NCBI GenBank assembly: GCA_011050525.1
Contig: DRFO01000043.1
Span: 62,001 to 126,000, forward strand
Direction: 5' to 3'
Source of the DNA: Halopseudomonas xinjiangensis
GTDB taxonomy: Bacteria; Pseudomonadota; Gammaproteobacteria; Pseudomonadales; Pseudomonadaceae
Length of the DNA stretch: 64,000 nucleotides
Below are positions 26,087 to 35,744 of this stretch, in pieces (positions within the stretch are counted from its first letter, which is position 1; each line of letters begins with the position of its first letter). Made by a program: the position numbers and the translations under genes. The notes under the pieces were generated by a model. The model had not been told where the DNA came from. It was given only the letters and a program-made list of their open reading frames with translations, and did not search any database.

Positions 26087-27316
26087 ATGCTTAACGGAAT
26101 CTGGCTGAGTTTCTTTCTTGCGGCCTTTGCTGCGGCTCTTTGGCAATGGCTGGGCATGGGTGACGCTGAGGTGTTCAGCCGGTTGGTCGCATCGTTGTTT
26201 GATATGGCCAGGCTCAGCGTCGAGATCATTCTGGTTCTGGTGGGCACCATGACGCTATGGCTGGGCTTTCTAGCCATAGCGGAGAAGGCCGGATTGATCC
26301 GGGTGATGGCCCGCGTGCTCGACCCGCTGTTCCGCCGACTCATGCCGGAGGTACCCAGCGGGCATCCGGCGTTGGGGCATATAACCATGAACTTTGCCGC
26401 CAATATTCTGGGCCTGGATAATGCCGCCACCCCGATTGGTCTCAAGGCCATGCATTCGCTTCAGACCCTCAATCCGAACAAGGAAACGGCTAGTAACGCG
26501 CAAATTCTGTTTCTGGTGCTCAATACCTCTTCGCTAACATTGCTGCCGGTCACCATCTTCATGTATCGCGCTCAGCAAGGGGCCGCGGACCCCACCGCGG
26601 TTTTTCTGCCCATTCTGCTGGCTACCACTGCCTCCAGCCTGGTTGGACTGCTGAGCGTCGCGGCGATGCAGCGCTTGAAGCTCTGGGATCCCGTGGTGCT
26701 TGCCTACCTGATCGGTGGGGCGCTTGCGCTGGGCGCTTTGCTGACCATGCTTGCGGGCCTGTCTGCTCAGGCATTGAGCGCGACCTCGACTCTGGTCGGC
26801 AATCTGACCTTGTTCGGTATCGTCATGATGTTCCTGGTCATCGGCGCGCTGCGCCGGGTAAATGTCTACGATACCTTTATCGAGGGTGCCAAGGAGGGCT
26901 TCAGCTTCACTGTTTCCCTGTTGCCGTATCTGGTCGCAATGCTGGTTGCCGTGGGCGTGCTGCGTGCCAGCGGCGTGCTCGATGCCGGCCTGGATGGCAT
27001 TCGCTGGCTGGCCTTGCAGTTGGAATGGGACACCCGCTTCATTGACGCCCTGCCCACCGCTTTCATCAAGCCACTCTCTGGCAGCGGAGCCAGGGCAATG
27101 ATGATCGAAACCATGAACACCTTTGGCGTGGATAGCTTTCCGGCCTTGATGGCAGCCACCTTTCAGGGCAGCACCGAAACCACCTTCTACGTCCTGGCCG
27201 TCTACTTCGGTGCAGTTGGAATCCGCCGGGTGCGCCACGGCCTGGGCTGTGCGCTGCTCGCTGATCTGGCCGGCATGCTCACCGCCATCTGGGTGTGTTA
27301 CTGGTTCTTTGGCTAA
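26087..27316 (+). CDS. SpmA/SpmB-type nucleoside-recognition membrane protein
   Basis: A 409-residue polytopic protein made of two Gate/nucleoside-recognition domains in tandem, matching the fused SpmA-SpmB proteins of Gram-negative bacteria. The first half contains PALGHITMNFAANILGLDNAATP and the second PTAFIKPLSGSGARAMMIE…STETTFYVLAVYFGAV. About ten hydrophobic helices are visible. Its name comes from Bacillus spore maturation proteins, but there is no sporulation here; the transported substrate is unknown. It is divergent from DUF1330 across a 123 bp gap. Confidence 0.88.
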   Translation: MLNGIWLSFFLAAFAAALWQWLGMGDAEVFSRLVASLFDMARLSVEIILVLVGTMTLWLGFLAIAEKAGLIRVMARVLDPLFRRLMPEVPSGHPALGHITMNFAANILGLDNAATPIGLKAMHSLQTLNPNKETASNAQILFLVLNTSSLTLLPVTIFMYRAQQGAADPTAVFLPILLATTASSLVGLLSVAAMQRLKLWDPVVLAYLIGGALALGALLTMLAGLSAQALSATSTLVGNLTLFGIVMMFLVIGALRRVNVYDTFIEGAKEGFSFTVSLLPYLVAMLVAVGVLRASGVLDAGLDGIRWLALQLEWDTRFIDALPTAFIKPLSGSGARAMMIETMNTFGVDSFPALMAATFQGSTETTFYVLAVYFGAVGIRRVRHGLGCALLADLAGMLTAIWVCYWFFG

Positions 27317-27376
27317 CCCTCGCGCCCTGTTTTTGATCTGTTAAGCTGGGGTACAGCCTCAAACAGGACAGTGCCC

Positions 27377-28711
27377 ATGCCAGCGCCCCGATTCGACCAG
27401 CTGCATCGTAAACCCGGCCCGTTCTTTATCGCTCTCGGTGGCGCTGGCATGTTCGGCGCCAACTTCTATCTGTATGGAACCGGCGGTGAGTGGATTGCCA
27501 TCGACTGCGGATTCGCCTTGCAATCCACGCCGGGCGGCAGCAATCAGGTATCCGTGCCGAGCATCGATGCCCTTGAGCGCTACGACATCAAGCTGTCCGC
27601 CATCCTGATTACCCATGGCCATGAGGACCATATCGGGGCCATCCCGCACCTGTGGCGCCAGCTTGATTGTCCACTGTATGCCAGTCCCTTTGCCGCCTCC
27701 CTTATTCGCAACAAGCTTGATCCGACTCTGCGCTGGCCTACGTTGAAGGAGATCCGGCCACTGGAGCCCATCGGTATCGGCGCCTTCCAGGCGGAGTGGA
27801 TACCGGTCACCCACTCCATTCCCGAGTCGCACGCCATACTTCTCGAAGCAGCTGGCAAGCGTCTTTATCACAGCGGTGACTGGAAACTCGACCCGCAGCC
27901 GCTGGTCGGCGGCCTGACAGCCCAGGGCAGGCTCCAGGCAATCGGCCGCTCAGGTGTGGATGTGATCATCGGCGATTCGACCAACGCGCCGGTGGGCGGT
28001 GCAAGTTGCTCCGAAGCGACGGTTCAGAACGGCTTGCTTGATGCCATTCGCCAATGTCGCAAACGCGTCGTCGTCACCTGCTTCGCCAGCAATCTGGCCC
28101 GCCTGCACAGCCTCGCCGAAATCGCTTTTGATACTACCCGTTATGCGGGGTTGCTCGGCCGCAGCCTGCTGACCATGCACAGCGCCGGTCGAGCGCATAA
28201 TTATCTCAGCAGCCAGCCCGGCTTTATCGGACCCTGGGAACTGGGTTATCTGCCCCGCGAACAACAGCTATGGATATGTACCGGTAGCCAGGGTGAGCCC
28301 GCCGCCGCATTGGGTAAGCTGGCTGGCGGAAGCCATCCGCACCTGACCCTTGAATCAGGCGATACCGTGGTGTTTTCATCGCGGCTTATTCCGGGCAATG
28401 AGGTGCCTCTGGCAGCGATCAAGAGCGGACTGTTAGAGCAGGGCGTAGAGATTATCGACGATGACATGGCTCCGATTCATGCGTCGGGGCATCCACCGCA
28501 GGAAGACCTGCGCCAGCTTTACGGCTGGCTTCGCGGACGTTATCTGCTGCCGGTACACGGCGAGCTGTATCACCAGCAGGCGCACATGCAGTTTGGCCGC
28601 AGCATGGGGCTCAGCGGCCTGGTGCCAGCCAACGGCGATCTGATCGATCTTAGCGCCCAGCCCTGCAAGATAGCTGATCTGCCGTCCGGGCTCGTCGTCA
28701 TTGACCGCTAG
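27377..28711 (+). CDS. RNase J-like MBL-fold/beta-CASP ribonuclease
   Basis: A 444-residue metallo-beta-lactamase/beta-CASP protein of the RNase J family. Metal motifs appear as THGHEDHIGA (about residues 74-83), PVTHSIPES, YHSGDWKLD, and the C-terminal LPVHGELYHQQ. It lacks most of the long C-terminal domain of Gram-positive RNase J, as do the short proteobacterial forms. It may cleave or trim RNA; this is not proved for the short type. ATG 27377 has AGGA 8 nt upstream, better placed than the GTG at 27371. Confidence 0.85.
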   Translation: MPAPRFDQLHRKPGPFFIALGGAGMFGANFYLYGTGGEWIAIDCGFALQSTPGGSNQVSVPSIDALERYDIKLSAILITHGHEDHIGAIPHLWRQLDCPLYASPFAASLIRNKLDPTLRWPTLKEIRPLEPIGIGAFQAEWIPVTHSIPESHAILLEAAGKRLYHSGDWKLDPQPLVGGLTAQGRLQAIGRSGVDVIIGDSTNAPVGGASCSEATVQNGLLDAIRQCRKRVVVTCFASNLARLHSLAEIAFDTTRYAGLLGRSLLTMHSAGRAHNYLSSQPGFIGPWELGYLPREQQLWICTGSQGEPAAALGKLAGGSHPHLTLESGDTVVFSSRLIPGNEVPLAAIKSGLLEQGVEIIDDDMAPIHASGHPPQEDLRQLYGWLRGRYLLPVHGELYHQQAHMQFGRSMGLSGLVPANGDLIDLSAQPCKIADLPSGLVVIDR

Positions 28712-28724
28712 CAGCGACCAGACG

Positions 28725-30020
28725 CTACATAACCTCTTTAAGCTTTTGCCACATCATGCCCAGCGCCAGTAGCGGAGCACGAAACCGGTTCCCCCCTGGA
28801 AACGCCATATGCGGCACCTGACTGAACAGCTCGAAGCCTCTGCTGGCCTGGCCGGTAATCGCCTGCGCAAGGAGCCGCGCCGCCAAATGCGTAGCATTTA
28901 CGCCATGACCAGAATAGGCCTGGGCGTAGAAGACGTTCGACTGGTCTGGCAGCTTGCCAATCTGCGGCAAACGGTTGGCGCCGATACCGATCATCCCGCC
29001 CCATTGGTATTCGATTTTCACGCCGGCCAGTTCGGGAAAAACCCTGAGCATTTTCGGGCGCATATAGGCGGCGATGTCCGCAGGGTCGCGGCCGGAATAA
29101 TGACAAGCGCCGCCGAACAACAACCGGTTATCGGCTGAGAAGCGGTAATAGTCCAACGCGACACGCTGGTCGCATAGCGCCATGTTCTGTGGGATCAGTC
29201 GGCGCGCCTGTTCCGCCGGTAGGGGCTCGGTGGCAATAATGTAGCTCCCGGCCGGAATCACCGTGCCACTCAGCTCCTTGTGCAGCGTGCTCAGATAGGC
29301 GTTACAACCGATTACCAGCTGCTTGGCCCGTACGCAGCCGTGGGCGGTATGGACGCTTACCGTCTGCCCGTACTCGATGCGCTCCACCCTGGAGTTCTCA
29401 AACAGCTGTACGCCCAGGTTCTGCGCCGCCTGGGCTTCGCCAAGCGCAAGATTGAGCGGGTGCAAATGCCCTGATCCCATATCGGTCATACCGCCGACAT
29501 AAACGTCTGAGCCAACCACCGTAGGCATTTGTGAAGATTCAATGATGGCCAGCTCGGGCTGGTAACCCAGACCCTTCAGCTCCGACTGATCGGCGCGAAA
29601 CTGCTCCAGGTGCTGAGCCTTGTTGGCCAGATCGCAATAGCCCCAGGTCAGATCACAGTCAATGCCGAATTGCTCGATGCGCTGGCTGACGATTTTCACC
29701 GCCTCGATACCCATCAGCTTGAATTCCCGCACGCCCTCGCTGCCGACCAGCTTCTCGAACTGATCGACGTCATGGCCCACACCCCGAATCAATTGGCCGC
29801 CGTTGCGACCACTGGCGCCCCAGCCCACTTTATGCGCCTCAAGGAGTATCACCGACATGCCGCGCTCGGCCAGCTCGATCGCGGTATTCAAACCCGTGAA
29901 GCCGCCACCGATGATGCACACGTCTGCTTGCAGATCGCCGGCCAGTCCGGGAAAGGCGAGGGCCTGGTTTGCCGTGGCCGCGTAATATGAAGGGGCGTGG
30001 TTTGGAGTATGGGAGAGCAT
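28725..30020 (-). CDS. FAD-dependent gamma-glutamylpolyamine oxidase-like protein (PauB type)
   Basis: A DAO-family flavoenzyme of 431 residues. The Rossmann motif VCIIGGGFTGLNTAIELAERG is at about residues 34-54, then VGWGASGRNGGQ, and the C-terminal FAD segment GYSGHGVNATHLAARLLAQ. It resembles PuuB/PauB enzymes that oxidise gamma-glutamyl-polyamines. In P. aeruginosa the PauB4 gene (PA5309) occupies the same place beside dadR, and the PauR repressor gene lies a few kb away in both, which supports a polyamine role. Sarcosine-type or other amine substrates are the alternative. Confidence 0.82.
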   Translation of the reverse strand: MLSHTPNHAPSYYAATANQALAFPGLAGDLQADVCIIGGGFTGLNTAIELAERGMSVILLEAHKVGWGASGRNGGQLIRGVGHDVDQFEKLVGSEGVREFKLMGIEAVKIVSQRIEQFGIDCDLTWGYCDLANKAQHLEQFRADQSELKGLGYQPELAIIESSQMPTVVGSDVYVGGMTDMGSGHLHPLNLALGEAQAAQNLGVQLFENSRVERIEYGQTVSVHTAHGCVRAKQLVIGCNAYLSTLHKELSGTVIPAGSYIIATEPLPAEQARRLIPQNMALCDQRVALDYYRFSADNRLLFGGACHYSGRDPADIAAYMRPKMLRVFPELAGVKIEYQWGGMIGIGANRLPQIGKLPDQSNVFYAQAYSGHGVNATHLAARLLAQAITGQASRGFELFSQVPHMAFPGGNRFRAPLLALGMMWQKLKEVM

Positions 30021-30081
30021 GGGAAGCGTTCCGTTTGATATTACGAAAGAGTGTCAATAAAAATTGACACAAGGATAGCGG

Positions 30082-30576
30082 TTAATTTTCATCGGGTACA
30101 GGAATCGCCAGGGTCTCCTTTATTTCTTCCATGACAATGTAGCTTTTCGACTCACGTACCCCTGGCAGCTTCAACAGAATGTCGCCGAGCAGCTTGCGAT
30201 AGGACGCCATTTCGGAGATGCGCGCCTTGATCAGGTAATCAAAATCGCCGGATACCAGATGGCATTCCAGAACATGCGGAAGCTTGATGGCCGCCCGGCG
30301 AAAATCATCAAAGATATCCGCTGATTTGGACGAAAGACTGATCTCGACAAACACCAGCAGATTGGCCTGCAGCTTCTGTGGGTTGAGCCTGGCGCCATAC
30401 CCAAGCACGAACTTGTCACGCTCCAGCCGCCTCACCCTTTCCATGCAAGGGGTGGTGGACAACCCGACCCGCTCACCCAGCTCCACATAGGAAATCCGTC
30501 CCTCCTGTTGCAGAACACGCAGGATATGGCGGTCGATCTTGTCTAGCTCGCGGCTGGAGGCTCTGCGCGTTTTCAC
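30082..30576 (-). CDS. dadR: Lrp/AsnC family regulator DadR
   Basis: A 164-residue Lrp-type regulator. The N-terminal helix-turn-helix covers LDKIDRHILRVLQQEGRISYVELGERVGLSTTPCMERVRRLE (read in parts) at about residues 11-52, followed by a RAM effector domain with HVLECHLVSGDFDYLIKA. The gene is divergent from dadA, and the intergenic region holds two 17-19 bp dyads spaced 20 bp apart. In P. aeruginosa DadR activates the dad operon in response to alanine; the same role is inferred here. Confidence 0.88.
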   Translation of the reverse strand: MKTRRASSRELDKIDRHILRVLQQEGRISYVELGERVGLSTTPCMERVRRLERDKFVLGYGARLNPQKLQANLLVFVEISLSSKSADIFDDFRRAAIKLPHVLECHLVSGDFDYLIKARISEMASYRKLLGDILLKLPGVRESKSYIVMEEIKETLAIPVPDEN

Positions 30577-30613
30577 GTTATTCCTCCGCTAATGACGATA
30601 ATTACAGGATACC

Positions 30614-30651
30614 TTCCTGCTAATTAGGAATATTACGGGAAATTACCGTAA
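30614..30651. promoter_or_regulatory. Paired Lrp/DadR-type operator dyads
   Basis: Two inverted repeats with 7 bp spacers: TTCCT-N7-AGGAA (30614-30630) and TTACGG-N7-CCGTAA (30633-30651). Their centres are 20 bp apart, about two helical turns, so both face the same side of the DNA, as expected for an Lrp multimer. They lie between dadR and dadA, 83-120 bp before the dadA start. Confidence 0.6.
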
Positions 30652-30733
30652 CTGGACTGCCTTAAAATAGCGATATCGCCCACCCACCGGCATACCGCCG
30701 ACCTGGCCCGCACGGCGCGATCCGGAGTTTCGT

Positions 30734-32032
30734 ATGCACGTTATCGTTCTTGGCTGCGGTGTTATTGGTGTTACCAGTGCCTGGTACCTGGCACAAGCCG
30801 GACACCAGGTTACCGTCATCGATCGACAGCCAGGCCCCGGCCTGGAGACCAGTTTTGCCAACGCCGGCATGATTTCCCCCGGCTATTCCGCGCCATGGGC
30901 AGCTCCGGGCGTACCAGCCAAGGCGCTGAAATGGATGCTCGCGGAACACGCCCCGCTGGCGATTCGCCCCACCGCAGACGCTTTCCAGTATCGCTGGATG
31001 ATGAAGATGCTGGCCAACTGCACCCAGGCTCGCTACGTGGTAAACAAGGAACGCATGATGCGCCTGGCCGAATACAGCCGCGACTGCCTGATGGATCTGC
31101 GCACGTCGAGTGGCATTGAGTACGAGCACCGCGAAAAGGGCACCCTGCAACTGTTTCGCACCCACAAGCAACTCGACGCGGCCATCCAGGATATCGCCGT
31201 ACTGGAGCGCTGCGGCGTGCCCTATCAGCTCCTCGACCAGGAGGGCTGCATCCGCCATGAGCCGGGATTGCGACCCAGCGCCTCGAAGATCGTCGGCGGA
31301 TTGCTGCTGCCGAGCGACGAAACCGGCGACTGTCATCTGTTTACCAGGGCTTTGACTGCCAAGGCCGCGGAGCTGGGCGTCGAGTTTCTGTATAACCGCA
31401 ACGTTCAGCGACTGCTCACGCACAACGGTCGGGCCGACGCGGTCATGGTTGACGGCGATGTCTTGCGGGCTGACGGTTTTGTGCTGGCGATGGGTAGCTA
31501 CTCACCTGAGCTGCTAAGGCCGCTGGGTATCGATCTGCCGGTCTATCCGGTCAAGGGTTACTCGCTCACGCTTCCGGTAGCCAATAGCGCCATGGCGCCC
31601 GTCTCGACGGTGATGGATGAAACCTATAAGGTCGCGATTACCCGCTTTGCCGACCGTATCCGCGTTGGCGGGATGGCGGAACTGGCGGGGTTCGATACCC
31701 AACTTCGCGACAAGCGCCGTGCCACCCTGGAAATGGTCATTAATGACCTCTTCCCCCAGGGAGGGCAGGTGGATGACGCTACGTTCTGGACCGGCTTCCG
31801 GCCAATGACGCCAGATGGCACGCCGCTAATCGGCGCCAGCCCGTTGCGTAATCTGTACCTGAACACAGGCCATGGCACCCTCGGCTGGACCATGGCCTGC
31901 GGGTCCGGCCAGTTACTTGCTGATCTTGTCAGCCAGCGGCAGCCGGCAATACGTATTGAGGGGCTGGGGTTTGACCGCTATGCCAGCACGCGGAAAAGCC
32001 GTGGAGATGCGCGTCCAGTGACTGCACACTGA
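30734..32032 (+). CDS. dadA: D-amino acid dehydrogenase small subunit DadA
   Basis: A membrane-associated flavoenzyme of 432 residues that oxidises D-alanine and other D-amino acids to keto acids, feeding electrons to the respiratory chain. It starts directly with the Rossmann motif [23 protein letters not shown], followed by [20 protein letters not shown] and the family hallmark KGYSLTLP; the C-terminal FAD segment is [27 protein letters not shown] box precedes ATG 30734. With the racemase that follows it forms the L-alanine to D-alanine to pyruvate route. Confidence 0.95.
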   Translation: MHVIVLGCGVIGVTSAWYLAQAGHQVTVIDRQPGPGLETSFANAGMISPGYSAPWAAPGVPAKALKWMLAEHAPLAIRPTADAFQYRWMMKMLANCTQARYVVNKERMMRLAEYSRDCLMDLRTSSGIEYEHREKGTLQLFRTHKQLDAAIQDIAVLERCGVPYQLLDQEGCIRHEPGLRPSASKIVGGLLLPSDETGDCHLFTRALTAKAAELGVEFLYNRNVQRLLTHNGRADAVMVDGDVLRADGFVLAMGSYSPELLRPLGIDLPVYPVKGYSLTLPVANSAMAPVSTVMDETYKVAITRFADRIRVGGMAELAGFDTQLRDKRRATLEMVINDLFPQGGQVDDATFWTGFRPMTPDGTPLIGASPLRNLYLNTGHGTLGWTMACGSGQLLADLVSQRQPAIRIEGLGFDRYASTRKSRGDARPVTAH

Positions 32033-32098
32033 CACCCTCTCTCTGCTAATCTAGCCGGGCCTCGGCGGCCAGCACCGTCCCCTGAAAAAGAAACCACT

Positions 32099-33169
32099 AT
32101 GCGCCCAGCCCACGCCGTCATCGACCTTTCAGCCCTGCGCTACAACTATCGGATGGCCCAGGGGCTATCTGGCAGCCGTGCGCTGGCTGTCCTCAAGGCG
32201 AACGCCTACGGGCATGGTTCGGTGCGCTGCGCCCAGGCACTGGCAGATACGGCGGATGGGTTTGCTGTAGCCTGTATTGAAGAAGCGCTTGAGCTGCGCC
32301 AGGCCGGTCTGACCCAACCTATTCTGCTCCTTGAAGGCTGGTTCGAAGCCAGCGAACTGCCGCTGATCGTCGAGCATGATCTGTGGGCCGTAGTCCACCA
32401 CCACGGTCAGGTGGCCGATCTGCAGCAGACCAGTCTCGCCAAGCCCCTCGATCTCTGGCTGAAGCTCGACTCCGGCATGCATCGGGTAGGCTTCACCCCG
32501 GATGAGTATCCTCTGATCTGGCGACAGCTGAGGGCAAACGGCAACGTTGCCAGCCTGACCAAAATGACCCACTTCTCACGGGCAGACGAACCGGAAACCG
32601 GCCGCACCGAACAGCAGCTGGCGATCTTTCAAGCGGCTACCGCTGATCTTCCAGGCCCGAGCAGCCTGTGCAATTCCCCGGCCGTGCTGGCCTGGCCGCA
32701 GGCGCACTACGACTGGCTGCGTCCTGGCATCATGCTTTACGGTGCTACGCCATTCGAATTTGCGCAGGACCATGCCGACAAGCTCAAGCCCGTCATGCAA
32801 CTGGATTCGAGGGTAATCGCAGTACGTCAGGTAACCGCTGGCGAACCCATCGGCTACGGCTCACGCTTCATGACCACACGCCAGACGCGCGTCGGGGTTG
32901 TGGCGATGGGCTATGCCGATGGATATCCGCGCCACGCCAAAGACGGCACGCCGGTTCTGGTAGATGGCCAGCGAACCGGGCTGATCGGGCGCGTCTCGAT
33001 GGACATGCTAACCGTGGACCTGACTGATCTCCCCGGTACCGGCCTGGGCAGTCAAGTACGATTGTGGGGCGAAGGCCTCAACGCAAGCGAAGTAGCCGGC
33101 TGCGCCGGCACTATTGCCTATCAAATGTTCTGCAACCTCAATCGGGTTCCCCGGCGATACCTTGGCTAA
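32099..33169 (+). CDS. dadX: Catabolic alanine racemase DadX
   Basis: A PLP-dependent fold-type III racemase of 356 residues. The PLP lysine is in AVLKANAYGHG (about residue 33), and the opposite-face tyrosine is in EPIGYGSRF (about residue 254). It converts L-alanine to D-alanine for DadA, 66 nt upstream on the same strand. The RidA-family gene that I recall between dadA and dadX in P. aeruginosa is absent here. The start at ATG 32099 follows a purine-rich AAAGAAA. Confidence 0.95.
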   Translation: MRPAHAVIDLSALRYNYRMAQGLSGSRALAVLKANAYGHGSVRCAQALADTADGFAVACIEEALELRQAGLTQPILLLEGWFEASELPLIVEHDLWAVVHHHGQVADLQQTSLAKPLDLWLKLDSGMHRVGFTPDEYPLIWRQLRANGNVASLTKMTHFSRADEPETGRTEQQLAIFQAATADLPGPSSLCNSPAVLAWPQAHYDWLRPGIMLYGATPFEFAQDHADKLKPVMQLDSRVIAVRQVTAGEPIGYGSRFMTTRQTRVGVVAMGYADGYPRHAKDGTPVLVDGQRTGLIGRVSMDMLTVDLTDLPGTGLGSQVRLWGEGLNASEVAGCAGTIAYQMFCNLNRVPRRYLG

Positions 33170-33277
33170 TCTCTCGGCGCCACTGTGTTGAAAATTCTGA
33201 ACAGCCGTGCAATGATGCGGCTCACCTGACACCATCACACCCGTGAATAATGCTTTGGTCCTTGGAGGATCCCGACC

Positions 33278-33826
33278 TTGGATGTAGGCGCCCGTCTTAA
33301 AACAATTCGAAAACTGAAGGGCTTGTCCCAACGAGAGCTGGCCAAACGTGCCGGCGTTACCAACAGCACCATTTCCATGATCGAGAAAAACAGCGTCAGC
33401 CCTTCAGTCAGCTCGCTGAAAAAGGTTCTCGCTGGCATTCCGATGTCCCTGGTCGATTTCTTCTCGCTCGAAGTGGATCAGGACAACCAGCGCAAGGTGA
33501 TCTATCGCGCCGATGAACTGTTGGATATAGGTTCCGGCGAGGTATCCATGAAGCTGGTCGGCAAAGGCCATCCCAATCGGGCCTTTTCCTTTCTCAATGA
33601 GACCTACCCCCCGGGCTCCGACACTGGCCTCGACATGCTGAACCACGAAGGCGAGGAAGCCGGAACCGTAGTGGCCGGGCAGCTTGAAGTCACCGTTGGT
33701 GGCGAGGTGTACGTGCTGGACAGCGGCGATAGTTACTATTTCGACAGCAGCCAGCCGCATCGCTTCCGCAATCCGTTCGATGTCCCCTGCGTCCTGATAA
33801 GCGCCACTACGCCCGCCAATTTCTGA
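33278..33826 (+). CDS. PauR-like XRE/cupin regulator
   Basis: A 182-residue repressor with an N-terminal XRE helix-turn-helix (KTIRKLKGLSQRELAKRAG…STISMIEK, about residues 7-40) and a C-terminal cupin domain (about residues 110-180, with DSGDSYYFDSSQPHRFRN). It is of the PuuR/PauR type, which controls polyamine catabolism. The start is a TTG with GGAGG 9 nt upstream (33264-33268); the nearby ATG is immediately followed by a stop, so TTG is the only credible start. It follows dadX, as pauR follows dadX in P. aeruginosa. Confidence 0.85.
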   Translation: MDVGARLKTIRKLKGLSQRELAKRAGVTNSTISMIEKNSVSPSVSSLKKVLAGIPMSLVDFFSLEVDQDNQRKVIYRADELLDIGSGEVSMKLVGKGHPNRAFSFLNETYPPGSDTGLDMLNHEGEEAGTVVAGQLEVTVGGEVYVLDSGDSYYFDSSQPHRFRNPFDVPCVLISATTPANF

Positions 33827-33910
33827 CGGCTAACCGGTCCGGCTCAACGCTCGAGGCAGAGCGAACGCGGTCTGCCTGCACTGCCGGGAGCGCCGAGCAG
33901 TCCCGGTTGC

Positions 33911-34468
33911 TCAGTACGGCGGGTATTCGCTGAGCACCGTCTGAACCATTTGATGGGTATTTTGCGAGCGCTCGGCTGGCGTGCGGTCACGTAGCACTTC
34001 GCTGGTGCTGCCGCGCCATACCAGTTGCCCATCGGATGCATCCAGCAGATCGATCTGCAGGGTGGCCACCTGATATGAGACCGAGCGCGTCTGCGCCATT
34101 ATGGGTCCGCCGCCCCACATGCCCCACCCGTAGCCGAATCCGCCACCGTAGTGGGTGGTAACGTTATCCTGCTCTTCCTCGATGACCATATGCACGCGAA
34201 CCTTCAGATCCGCTTCTTCAACAGTCGCCGCAGGGCGCAGCCCGCGGGCATCGAGTTGCCCGCTGACCGCCTCGCGTATCCGCTGGGTGGTCAAGTCACT
34301 CTGTATTCGCGGGTCATTGGCCGGCGTGTAGGAAACGGCCGGCTCAGCCCAGGCCCAGTCAAGGTAGGCGGTGAAATCCCGATTGGTATCAAAATCGCGC
34401 GGCACCTGATTGGTCTGACAGCCCGCCAGCAGAATCGACAGGCCGATTACGGCTATAGAACGCGACAT
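33911..34468 (-). CDS. DUF4136 lipoprotein
   Basis: A 185-residue lipoprotein (signal MSRSIAVIGLSILLAGC, lipobox LLAGC) with a DUF4136 domain: DFDTNRDFTAYLDWAWAEP, then RIREAVSGQLDARGL, and TLQIDLLDASDGQLVWRG. A Gly/Trp-rich stretch (GGGFGYGWGMWGGGP) lies mid-protein. GGGAG sits 8 nt upstream of ATG 34468. Family members are envelope proteins of unknown role. The 287 bp gap 34469-34755 to the BON gene is AT-rich at its right half and probably holds divergent promoters; I could not fix their positions. Confidence 0.82.
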   Translation of the reverse strand: MSRSIAVIGLSILLAGCQTNQVPRDFDTNRDFTAYLDWAWAEPAVSYTPANDPRIQSDLTTQRIREAVSGQLDARGLRPAATVEEADLKVRVHMVIEEEQDNVTTHYGGGFGYGWGMWGGGPIMAQTRSVSYQVATLQIDLLDASDGQLVWRGSTSEVLRDRTPAERSQNTHQMVQTVLSEYPPY

Positions 34469-34755
34469 AAGGAATGCTCCCATTAAAAACGTCGATATAA
34501 GAGTATGCGTCCTATTTTGGCTTAGCGCACAAACGTAAGTTCAACAGTTTGCTACAAGACCACTTCCGAAATCGTGCAGGATGCCCGGGGCCGCTTCGCC
34601 TGATCATGCAGGGTGCACGTGACGGACTCCAATAAAAATATGCAGGTCGTTGATTTTTATACGGTAATAATTTATCAGGCAATGGCACGGGCCTTGCTCC
34701 TTTCACTTCACGGCTGCATTGATCGCGGCCATCATGAAAAACCGGAGGTATACCT

Positions 34756-35604
34756 GTGCACAATCTGACCAAACTGGCCTTTGCCATCACTACCGCGAGC
34801 ATCATAGCCGTCTCACCCATGGCTCTGCACGCAGAAGAGGCGAATATGAGCCAACAGCTGAGCGAGGCTCGCTACAAAGGCTCAGTTATGACCGCCATTG
34901 CTACCAACCGTAACCTCAGCCCGTTTTCCATCGATGTTGACATACAGGGCGATAAGGCCGTTCTCACCGGAGAGGTAGAGTCAGAGGTCGACAAGGATCT
35001 GGCCGAACAAGTGGCTTTAGGTATTGACGGAATCGAGGATGTCGACAACAAGCTAACCGTGGATCCCGAAGCCGAGCGCCGGGAGTACGCTGAAGGGGAG
35101 CGGTCCTTGACCAGCCGTCTCGGCGATGCCACCACCACCGCCACGATCAAGTCCAAGTTGCTGTGGAACGAAAGCACGCAGGGGCTGGATATTGATGTTA
35201 GCACCGAGAACGGCGTGGTGACCCTCACTGGTAACGCAGCGTCTGCTGCATCCAAGGATCTGGCGGAAATGCTGGCAGAGGACACCGACGACGTTCGTGA
35301 GGTACAGAATGAACTGAAGGTGAACGGCGAAGAGCAGAGCAATGTTGCCGAGCGGGCCGAGGCCGAGGCGAATAACGCGGAAAATGCCATCAGCGACGCC
35401 TGGATTACTAGCAAGGTTAAATCCAGTTTTCTTTTCAGCCGGAACCTGAGCGGTACAGATATTTCGGTAAAGACCACAAACGGGATGGTTATGCTGTCCG
35501 GCAACGTTGACACCGATGCGGAGAAGGCGCTGGCCGAGGAAACCGCCAAAAACATCCAAGGGGTAAACCAGGTTGATGCTGACGCGCTTAGCGTAGAAGG
35601 TTGA
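34756..35604 (+). CDS. Periplasmic protein with three BON domains
   Basis: A 282-residue exported protein with a signal peptide (LAFAITTASIIAVSPMALHA) and three BON domains at about residues 38-103, 120-186 and 208-280. Each has the repeated pattern of a helix, a D(I/V)DV strand, (V/M)(V/T)LTG or MLSGN, and a final helix ending …V(D/N)(N/A)xL. BON domains bind lipid membranes; OsmY-like proteins protect the envelope under osmotic stress. A GTG start with GGAGG 7 nt upstream is used. The protein is strongly acidic. Confidence 0.87.
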   Translation: MHNLTKLAFAITTASIIAVSPMALHAEEANMSQQLSEARYKGSVMTAIATNRNLSPFSIDVDIQGDKAVLTGEVESEVDKDLAEQVALGIDGIEDVDNKLTVDPEAERREYAEGERSLTSRLGDATTTATIKSKLLWNESTQGLDIDVSTENGVVTLTGNAASAASKDLAEMLAEDTDDVREVQNELKVNGEEQSNVAERAEAEANNAENAISDAWITSKVKSSFLFSRNLSGTDISVKTTNGMVMLSGNVDTDAEKALAEETAKNIQGVNQVDADALSVEG

Positions 35605-35612
35605 ACCATCAG

Positions 35613-35647
35613 GGGAGACCGGCCGGCCAAGGTCGTGCAGGTCTCCC
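35613..35647. terminator. Hairpin after the BON gene
   Basis: An 8 bp perfect stem GGGAGACC / GGTCTCCC with a 19 nt loop, starting 9 bp after the BON stop. No T-run follows, so termination here would be weak or factor-assisted. Confidence 0.4.
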
Positions 35648-35744
35648 ATCTCCAGCACAGGGAGGTCGCTGAGGCCGCGCACCTCGCTTTAGCGGCTGTC
35701 TGCCGAAATAGCCTGTCCGGGCACCTGCTCTCCCACCGCTATAG

